Source: DASPKW01 sp038244055 (GTDB taxonomy: Bacteria; Planctomycetota; Phycisphaerae; Tepidisphaerales; Tepidisphaeraceae). Taken from it: a stretch of 14,910 nt of DNA. Positions 7,593 to 13,179 of this stretch are shown piece by piece. The stretch is from positions 1 through 14,910 of the forward strand of contig JBBRTW010000140.1 in NCBI GenBank assembly GCA_038244055.1, read 5' to 3'. The notes under the pieces are model-generated. The model searched no databases. It worked only from the letters and a program-made list of their open reading frames with translations, and was not told the origin of the DNA. A program made the position numbers and the translations under genes. How positions within the stretch are numbered: position 1 is the first letter of the stretch; each line of letters opens with the position of its first letter.

Positions 7593-7598
7593 TAGAAT
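7593..7598 (+). promoter_or_regulatory. Putative -10 element TAGAAT for the GH95 gene
   Basis: TAGAAT ends 7 nt before the ATG at 7606. No SD lies at a useful distance from that ATG and no -35 is recognisable. The hexamer overlaps the alternative in-frame ATG at 7597, so if it is a real -10 the 7606 start is the one used. Confidence 0.35.
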
Positions 7599-7605
7599 GT
7601 CAGCC

Positions 7606-9948
7606 ATGAACCGCCTCCCCAAATTCGCCGCGCTCACTCTATTGATCGCCACCTTCTGTCTCAGCGCCTCCGCCAGCGATCTCAAACTCTGGTATGACAA
7701 GCCGGCTAAAGCATGGACCGAAGCGCTGCCCCTTGGAAATGGTCGCCTTGGCGCGATGGTATTCGGCGGCCCGGCCAGCGAGCGCATCCAGTTCAACGAG
7801 AGCACGATCTGGACGGGCAAACCGCACGAATACCAGCATGAAGGCGCGGTCAAGTCGCTTCCGAAAATCCGCGAGCTCCTGCAGGAAGCCCGGGCGGCGC
7901 TGGTCGAAAAACTCAAGTTCGAAAAAGAGGGTAAGAAACCGGAGGCCGCCGCCGCCGCCAAGTTGTACACCGCCCGCCAGAAAGCGGCCGAGGACCTGGC
8001 CGGCAAGGAATTCATGAGCGTGCCGCTCCACCAGATGGAGTATCAACCCTTCGGCGATCTCCATTTGCAATTCACCGGCCACGATGCCGTCACCAACTAC
8101 CGCCGCGAGTTGGACCTCGACACCGCCATCTCCGCGGTGGAGTACCAGGTGGGCGATGTGCGCTTCACCCGCCAGACACTCACCAGCCATCCCGATCAGG
8201 CGATTGTCATGCGCCTGACCGCCAGCAAACCAGGCAGCCTTACCTTCACCGCCAAACTCGACAGCCCGCACAAATTATCCAAGTCGCGGGCGATCAATCC
8301 CACGCAGATTGCGCTCACCGGCGCGGTGGAGGATGATGGAGTCAAATTCGAAGCGCGGCTTCAGGCGGTCGCCCAGGGCGGAAAAGTGAGCGCGACCGAT
8401 GCCGGCATCTCGGTAGAAAGCGCCGATTCGGTCACGCTGATTCTGGTGGGCGCATCCAACTTCAAGAATTTTCGCGATATCAGTGCCGATCCGGCCGCGC
8501 GCTGCGAGGAGTATCTGAAGCCCGTCGGCGGCAAATCGTATGAGTCGATCCTGGCGGCTCATCTGGCGGATCATCAGAAGCTCTTTCGACGAGTCACCTT
8601 GAATCTGGGCGCGAGCGGCGCGAGCCGGACGACCGACCAGCGCCTGGCCGATTTCGCCAAGGGCGACGATGCCGATCTGGCGGCGCTTCTATTCCAGTAT
8701 GGCCGGTATCTGATGATCGCCGGCAGCCGTCCCGGCGGGCAGCCGACCAATTTGCAGGGCATATGGAACGATTCCAAGAATCCCGCCTGGGGCAGCAAGT
8801 ACACCTGCAACATCAACACCGAGATGAACTACTGGCCGGTGGAAGTCGCCAATCTCTCCGAGTGCCACCAGCCGCTGTTCGATGCGATCGATGAGCTGGT
8901 TCAGTCGGGCCAGAAGACCGCGCAGGCCCAGTACGGGGCGCGGGGCTGGGTGGTCCACCACAACTTCGATCTCTGGCGCGGCTCAGCGCCGATCAATGCG
9001 TCCAACCACGGCATCTGGGTTGTCGGCGGCGCGTGGCTGACCACCCATCTCTGGGAGCATTACCTTTTCACGGGCGATCAGGAATTTCTCGCCAAACGCG
9101 CCTATCCGGTCATGAAAGGCGCAGCGCAGTTCTTCCAGGATTTTCTGGTGAAGGATTCGATCACCGGGTATCTGATCAGCGGGCCATCGAATTCTCCAGA
9201 ACAGGGCGGATTGGTCATGGGGCCATCGATGGATCATGAGATCATCCGCAGCCTTTTTCTGGCAACCGCGCAGGCCGCCAAGATTCTCAATGTCGACGCC
9301 GATTTCGCGGCCGATCTCACCGCCAAGGCCAAACAAATCGCCCCCAACAAGATCGGCCGGCTTGGCCAGCTTCAGGAATGGCTGGAGGATGTGGATGATC
9401 CGAAAAATACGCACCGCCATGTCTCGCATCTCTGGGCCGTCTATCCGGGGCGCGATATCACGAGCCAGGACAAGGACCTTTTCGCGGCCGCGAAACAATC
9501 GCTGATTTTCCGCGGCGATCTGGCCACGGGCTGGTCGATGGGTTGGAAGATCAACCTGTGGGCGCGCTTTCTCGATGGCGATCATGCGCTGACGATGCTC
9601 AAGACGCTGATCCGTCCGCTTGGCGGAAAAGGCGGAGGCGGCGGTCTTTACGCGAACCTCTTTGATGCACACCCTCCTTTCCAGATCGATGGCAACTTCG
9701 GCGCGGCGGCCGGGATCGCCGAGATGCTTCTGCAAAGTCATTTGGATGAGATTCACCTTCTGCCCGCGCTGCCCAAGGCCTGGGCGGAGGGATCGGTCAA
9801 AGGGCTGCGGGCGCGGGGCGGGTTTGAAGTGGATATGAGCTGGAAAGAGGGCAAGGTTGTTTCGTATCGCATCAGCTCGGATCAGCCGCGACCGGTGCAG
9901 GTGCGCGTCAATGGGGAAGTGAAGACGGTGACGTCAGAGAAGAAATGA
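7606..9948 (+). CDS. Secreted glycoside hydrolase family 95 alpha-L-fucosidase
   Basis: The enzyme has 780 residues, normal for GH95. These inverting enzymes remove alpha-1,2-linked fucose (some act on alpha-L-galactose) from host or algal glycans. A signal peptide is clear: MNRLPK, hydrophobic FAALTLLIATFCL, then SASA before SD. The N-terminal domain opens with LWYDKPAKAWTEALPLGNGR, the family hallmark. By analogy with Bifidobacterium AfcA, catalytic residues are N402 and N404 (CNINTEMNYWP), general acid E532 (GPSNSPEQGG) and D695 (HPPFQIDGNFG). Between about residues 85 and 140 a Lys/Glu/Ala-rich helical stretch seems longer than usual. ATG 7606 is preferred because it gives a clean signal peptide; ATG 7597 and GTG 7570 are in-frame alternatives. 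No SusCD, sulfatase or other glycan-use genes are adjacent, so it is not part of an obvious utilisation locus in this window. Confidence 0.95.
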   Translation: MNRLPKFAALTLLIATFCLSASASDLKLWYDKPAKAWTEALPLGNGRLGAMVFGGPASERIQFNESTIWTGKPHEYQHEGAVKSLPKIRELLQEARAALVEKLKFEKEGKKPEAAAAAKLYTARQKAAEDLAGKEFMSVPLHQMEYQPFGDLHLQFTGHDAVTNYRRELDLDTAISAVEYQVGDVRFTRQTLTSHPDQAIVMRLTASKPGSLTFTAKLDSPHKLSKSRAINPTQIALTGAVEDDGVKFEARLQAVAQGGKVSATDAGISVESADSVTLILVGASNFKNFRDISADPAARCEEYLKPVGGKSYESILAAHLADHQKLFRRVTLNLGASGASRTTDQRLADFAKGDDADLAALLFQYGRYLMIAGSRPGGQPTNLQGIWNDSKNPAWGSKYTCNINTEMNYWPVEVANLSECHQPLFDAIDELVQSGQKTAQAQYGARGWVVHHNFDLWRGSAPINASNHGIWVVGGAWLTTHLWEHYLFTGDQEFLAKRAYPVMKGAAQFFQDFLVKDSITGYLISGPSNSPEQGGLVMGPSMDHEIIRSLFLATAQAAKILNVDADFAADLTAKAKQIAPNKIGRLGQLQEWLEDVDDPKNTHRHVSHLWAVYPGRDITSQDKDLFAAAKQSLIFRGDLATGWSMGWKINLWARFLDGDHALTMLKTLIRPLGGKGGGGGLYANLFDAHPPFQIDGNFGAAAGIAEMLLQSHLDEIHLLPALPKAWAEGSVKGLRARGGFEVDMSWKEGKVVSYRISSDQPRPVQVRVNGEVKTVTSEKK

Positions 9949-9958
9949 ATGTGCATGA

Positions 9959-9984
9959 GTGACATGGCCGTCCCGGCCGTGCGG
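9959..9984 (+). repeat. 26-nt palindromic element, copy A
   Basis: It starts GTGACATGG and ends CCGTGCGG. The core GGCCG-TCC-CGGCC is a hairpin. It matches the reverse complement of the element at 10041-10066 at 22 of 26 positions. It lies 10 nt after the GH95 stop. An overlapping alternative pairing is GCCGTCC (9967-9973) with GGACGGC (9983-9989). Confidence 0.6.
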
Positions 9985-10040
9985 ACGGCATGATGAATTC
10001 GAAGGATGCAATTAAAGATTGTTTTTGCTTTATGCGCCCT

Positions 10041-10066
10041 CCGCATGGGCGAGACGCCCATGTCAC
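10041..10066 (-). repeat. 26-nt palindromic element, copy B, opposite orientation
   Basis: The hairpin CATGGGCG-AGA-CGCCCATG (10044-10062) is perfect. Read on the minus strand it is the partner of copy A at 9959-9984; the two copies are inverted around 56 nt of AT-richer DNA. The differences from copy A keep the stem paired, including one full G-C to C-G swap. Confidence 0.6.
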
Positions 10067-10091
10067 GATCTTACGCCCATGTCACGATCTT
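10054..10091 (+). repeat. Perfect tandem repeat, 2 x 19 nt
   Basis: ACGCCCATGTCACGATCTT occurs at 10054-10072 and again, without a gap or mismatch, at 10073-10091. The unit contains the right half of the 26-nt palindrome (CGCCCATGTCAC) plus GATCTT, so it looks like a recent duplication of half an element. It ends 38 nt before the HtrA start codon. Confidence 0.75.
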
Positions 10092-10117
10092 GAGTGGGCA
10101 ATTCGCCGCGCCTTGCG

Positions 10118-10123
10118 TAACAT
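10118..10123 (+). promoter_or_regulatory. Weak -10 candidate TAACAT for the HtrA gene
   Basis: TAACAT (4 of 6 consensus bases) ends 6 nt before the ATG at 10130, where no SD is visible. It is reported because the position resembles the TANAAT elements at three other genes in the window; alone it is weak. Confidence 0.2.
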
Positions 10124-10129
10124 TCCATC

Positions 10130-11287
10130 ATGCAAGGTTCTCCATCTCCGGATTCGTACCCTTACTTTCCGCCGCGCCGGCCGGGCGGCGGGGCGCTGGT
10201 GTGGGTTGGCGGGCTGATCCTCGGCGTTCTGCTGGGGTTGCTCGGCTATCGCCTGTTCATCGATCGCGGCACGCCCGCGCTGGATTCGCGGCCGGTGACG
10301 CCCGGCGGCGACCTGGCATCGGATGAAGCCTCCACGATTGATCTTTTCAAAAAGGTCAGCCCCTCGGTCGTCTACATCACGACGTTGACCCAGCGCGTCA
10401 ACCTGTGGACGCGCAACGTCACCGAGATTCCCCAGGGCACCGGCTCGGGCTTTATCTGGGATGATGCCGGCCACATCGTCACCAACTTCCACGTCCTCCA
10501 GGGTGCCAGCTCCGCCAAGGTCACGCTGAGCGATCATTCCACCTACGATGCCGAGCTCGCCGGCGTCGCGCCCAACTTCGACCTGGCGGTGCTCAAGATC
10601 AATGCCCCGGCCAGCAAACTGCATAAGATTCCGCTGGTCGGCCAGTCCAGGGAGTTGCAGGTTGGGCAGAAAGTCTTCGCGATCGGCGATCCGTTTGGTC
10701 TGGATCAGACGCTCACCACGGGCATCGTCTCCGCCCTGGGCCGAACGATTCAGAGTGTCAGCGGGCAGCCGATCGATAACGCAATCCAAACCGATGCGGC
10801 GATCAACCCCGGCAATTCCGGAGGCCCCCTGCTGGATTCATCGGCGCGGCTGATCGGCGTCAATACGGCGATTTATTCGCCGAGCGGCGCATCGGCCGGG
10901 ATTGGCTTTGCGATTCCGGTGGATACGATGAATCGCATCGTGCCGCAGCTCATTCGCCAGGGGAAAGTCAGCCGGCCGGAGTTTGGGGCGGTTTTCGATG
11001 AGCGATTCAGCCGGGCGGTGACGGCGCGGCTTGGTGTCGAGGGCGCGCTGGTGCTGGGGGTGGAGGATAATTCCCCCGCGTCACGCGCAGGCCTGCGCCC
11101 GACTCAGCGCGCGGGTGGATCGATCATTCCCGGAGACATCATCACCAAGATCGGCGACCGCGATGTGCGCTCGACGGTGGATGTCGATGCCATGCTGGAG
11201 CGCCTCAGCACCGGCGACAATGTCACGCTCAAGGTGATCCGGGAGGGTAAGGTGATCGAGGTGCCGGTGACACTGGGAGGAAAGTAG
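10130..11287 (+). CDS. Membrane-anchored HtrA/Deg serine protease with one PDZ domain
   Basis: The 385-residue protein is a trypsin-like protease of the S1C family, which degrades misfolded envelope proteins or cleaves signalling targets. The N-terminus is Pro-rich (MQGSPSPDSYPYFPPRRPGG) and followed by one membrane helix (about 21-43), placing the rest outside the inner membrane. The triad is complete: H121 (VTNFHVL), D151 (NFDLAVLKI) and S230 (NPGNSGGPLL), with spacing like DegP. One PDZ domain follows (about 270-383, with PGDIITKIGDRDV). One transmembrane anchor plus one PDZ is the DegS/HtrA2 layout, so a sensor or regulated-cleavage role is possible, but no sigma or anti-sigma gene lies beside it. 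The stop is 2 nt from the start of the next gene, so the two are translated together. The ATG lacks an SD. Confidence 0.95.
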   Translation: MQGSPSPDSYPYFPPRRPGGGALVWVGGLILGVLLGLLGYRLFIDRGTPALDSRPVTPGGDLASDEASTIDLFKKVSPSVVYITTLTQRVNLWTRNVTEIPQGTGSGFIWDDAGHIVTNFHVLQGASSAKVTLSDHSTYDAELAGVAPNFDLAVLKINAPASKLHKIPLVGQSRELQVGQKVFAIGDPFGLDQTLTTGIVSALGRTIQSVSGQPIDNAIQTDAAINPGNSGGPLLDSSARLIGVNTAIYSPSGASAGIGFAIPVDTMNRIVPQLIRQGKVSRPEFGAVFDERFSRAVTARLGVEGALVLGVEDNSPASRAGLRPTQRAGGSIIPGDIITKIGDRDVRSTVDVDAMLERLSTGDNVTLKVIREGKVIEVPVTLGGK

Positions 11288-11289
11288 CG

Positions 11290-11733
11290 ATGGCGTCGGA
11301 ATTATTCGTGCGAAAGCTGGAGGATGAAACGGAAGTGGCCGCGTCGTTCGCGGTGATGGTGGAACTGCGCCGCGATCTGACTCAGGAGCAGTTTACGATG
11401 CGCGTGCGCGAGCAGGCGCTGGAGGGGTATGAACTGGCGGGGGGATTCGTCGATGGCCGGCTGGTGACGCTGGCCGGGTACAGGATTTCCACGACGATGG
11501 TGCGCGGGCGGCATTTGTTTGTGGATGATCTGGTGACGGCGCAGGCGGAGCAGGGCAAAGGCTGGGGCCGGCAGATGATCGCATGGCTCGCAAGAGAAGC
11601 CGTGGCGCGGGGCGTCGAGAAGGTCTATCTCGACAGCCGGGCATCCGCCAGGGGGTTTTATGAGAAGGTGGGGTTCACGATGCACACGGCGATACCGTGT
11701 TTCGCGGATGCGAAGTCGCTCGTCGGCGAATGA
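11290..11733 (+). CDS. GNAT family N-acetyltransferase
   Basis: This small cytoplasmic enzyme (147 residues) should transfer an acetyl group from acetyl-CoA to an amine on a protein or small molecule. Motif A is clear: VDDLVTAQAEQGKGWGRQM (78-96), with Q88-G89-K90-G91-W92-G93 fitting the Q/R-x-x-G-x-G/A CoA loop. The C-terminal part VYLDSRASARGFYEKVGF is the typical motif B region ending in Tyr-Glu-Lys-x-Gly-Phe. GGGAGG (11275-11280) inside the end of the protease gene is its SD, and only 2 nt separate the genes, so it is translationally coupled to the protease. No substrate can be named. Confidence 0.92.
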   Translation: MASELFVRKLEDETEVAASFAVMVELRRDLTQEQFTMRVREQALEGYELAGGFVDGRLVTLAGYRISTTMVRGRHLFVDDLVTAQAEQGKGWGRQMIAWLAREAVARGVEKVYLDSRASARGFYEKVGFTMHTAIPCFADAKSLVGE

Positions 11734-11759
11734 CCAGCGTCATGGCACATAAGCACACA

Positions 11760-11780
11760 CAACTGGCAACGGACAACGGA
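11760..11780 (+). repeat. Three heptanucleotide repeats
   Basis: CAACTGG, CAACGGA and CAACGGA follow without gaps. Similar short tandem heptamers occur between genes in some cyanobacteria and planctomycetes. It lies in the 116-bp gap between two convergent genes. Confidence 0.45.
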
Positions 11781-11794
11781 CCTCCAACAGGAAC

Positions 11795-11820
11795 GGGGCG
11801 TCCCTGTAAGGGGACGCCCC
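11795..11820. terminator. Perfect 10-bp hairpin between convergent genes
   Basis: GGGGCGTCCC (11795-11804) and GGGACGCCCC (11811-11820) pair perfectly across TGTAAG. The position between the stop at 11733 (plus strand) and the stop at 11850 (minus strand) suits a bidirectional terminator, although neither strand has a T-tract. The arm shares GGGCGTCCC with the repeat at 5528. Confidence 0.6.
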
Positions 11821-11849
11821 TGAAAACGCTTCGTCATCCCGGCCGCGAA

Positions 11850-12668
11850 TTACTTCTCGGGATACGGTGTCACCTTGCCATCATCATTGACACTGATCCA
11901 GCGGGCGTCGCCGGTGCCGCCGACGATCTCGACGCGGTAGAACGTGTCCTTGTTATGGGTGACTTGAATGACCTTGGCCACCCGCGCCGAGCCGGCGTTC
12001 TTGGCGACTGCGGCTTTGACCGCGCCGGGCAGGCGATCGTATGAAGCGACGATCTTACCGTCGGCGTTGTCTTCGTACTCGTGGAGGAGGTTGCCTTTCG
12101 CATCGACTTCCGCCGCCCAGGTGCGCTCGTTGTTGCCGAACTCGGCCGTGAAGGTTTCGCTCGGCCCGCTGCCGTGGCGGACCACGCTCTTGATTTTGCC
12201 GCCGCCGACCAGTTTGGCGATGCCCGCCTTCACCGGCCCGGAAAGCGAATCGTACTCAACGTGCGTGCCGCTGGTGGGCATTTCGGAGAAGGGCCTGGCC
12301 TTGCCGTGCGAAACGTGCTTGATGTTGGACGTATCCGCGATTTCCGCTTCCGAAAGCAGTTTGCCGCCTTCGGCGATGCGGATCTGCGTGTCAGCGCCCC
12401 TAGTGTCGATGGTGGCGCGGTAAAAAACCTTGCCATCGCGCTCGACGCGGAAAATCGATTTGACCTCGTGATTGTCGCGCTCCTTGTCGAGCGTCTCCTT
12501 GACCTCCTTCGGCAGCGAGGCGTACTTGACCTGCTTCTCGACATCCGGCGCATCGGCCTTGGCGGGCTCGGCCGGCCTGTCTTTTGCCAGCGCCGCCATC
12601 GGCGAAACCGCCAGCGCGCCGCCGGCGATGGCCAGGCTCAAAATCCAAATGCTCTTACGGTTCTTCAT
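11850..12668 (-). CDS. Secreted protein with three PepSY-like repeats
   Basis: The protein has 272 residues with a signal peptide: MKNRKS, hydrophobic core IWILSLAIAGGALAV, and a cut likely after MAALA (28). After a charged linker come three similar units, near 47-106, 137-198 and 208-272. Each opens with Y-x-x-L-(P/S) then a helix (EVKETLDKE, PVKAGIAKL, AVKAAVAKN), a lysine-rich strand (V/I-K-S/K-V/I) and a strand pair ending in G-x-L/V. This matches the PepSY-like/BLIP fold (putative beta-lactamase-inhibitor-like), exported proteins of mostly unknown function, possibly protease-inhibiting or binding. No catalytic residues are apparent. The start is chosen because AAAGAGGT lies just upstream of the ATG and the signal peptide begins there; the frame is open for 62 more codons upstream but that part looks unlike a protein. 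It converges with the GNAT gene. Confidence 0.8.
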   Translation of the reverse strand: MKNRKSIWILSLAIAGGALAVSPMAALAKDRPAEPAKADAPDVEKQVKYASLPKEVKETLDKERDNHEVKSIFRVERDGKVFYRATIDTRGADTQIRIAEGGKLLSEAEIADTSNIKHVSHGKARPFSEMPTSGTHVEYDSLSGPVKAGIAKLVGGGKIKSVVRHGSGPSETFTAEFGNNERTWAAEVDAKGNLLHEYEDNADGKIVASYDRLPGAVKAAVAKNAGSARVAKVIQVTHNKDTFYRVEIVGGTGDARWISVNDDGKVTPYPEK

Positions 12669-13179
12669 GGGGATACCTCTTTCGTGGTCCGAAACTTCGG
12701 ACTGATGATGAATGGGAGTGAATGGTGGACAGTGGTGATCTGCGACGTGTTGAAGCGCGTTTCCATATTTGCGCTCTCCCGGGCAACCGGCCCGGCACAG
12801 AGTCCCTCGGCGAATGTCATCGCCGTCGCGAATCATGACACATCGTAGGCACACTTGTTAGCGAATGCTCCCTTGGCGGCAATTTTTCCGATCCTTGTCC
12901 ATTAAACCCCGACCCGATTTTTTCCGTGTACCATTACCCTCCGGTGGCGTCCATCTTGCTTATAAGACCATTGGCGAATACGTTTTCGATCCGCGCCAAG
13001 CTTCGCACGCCCGTGCAATCGTTACGTCTTGCCAAAATGACGGTTCCATTGATTGGCCGGCTTTCAATTGCCGACAATTTGAGCGCCGCCTGAGTTAGCT
13101 TTGTCGTTAGAATCCTGCCCCATCCCCGGCCGCCAGCCCGAGATGGACGGTGGATTGTCGTCTTTTTCGGAGTGGGATT
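12669..13179. other. 511-bp divergent intergenic region
   Basis: This region separates two divergent genes for secreted proteins and should hold both promoters. Parts (about 12880-13110) are visibly richer in A and T than the genes around it. Open frames of 77-90 codons exist on both strands but lack an SD and any family likeness. TAGAAT at 13108-13113 is a possible -10 for the rightward gene, without a good -35. The only strong structure is the dyad at 12687-12702. Confidence 0.5.
12687..12702. promoter_or_regulatory. 7-bp dyad GTCCGAA-AC-TTCGGAC upstream of the PepSY-like gene
   Basis: The arms are perfect with a 2-bp centre. The dyad lies 18-34 nt before the ATG at 12668, just outside the SD. 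It suits a repressor site; as RNA it would form a 6-bp stem with a 4-nt loop next to the SD. No regulator can be assigned. Confidence 0.4.

Noticed and set aside
5870..9948. Flippase plus fucosidase as a polysaccharide biosynthesis or utilisation locus
   Set aside because: There are 122 bp and a putative separate promoter between them, and no glycosyltransferase, SusCD, sulfatase or transporter genes are present to support a shared pathway.
10041..10091. CRISPR-like array
   Set aside because: The 19-nt repeats are directly adjacent with no spacers and only two copies exist; a tandem duplication explains them.
12669..12854. N-terminal extension of the PepSY-like protein up to ATG 12854
   Set aside because: The extension is Cys/His-rich and unlike a protein start, and the signal peptide with its own SD begins at 12668.
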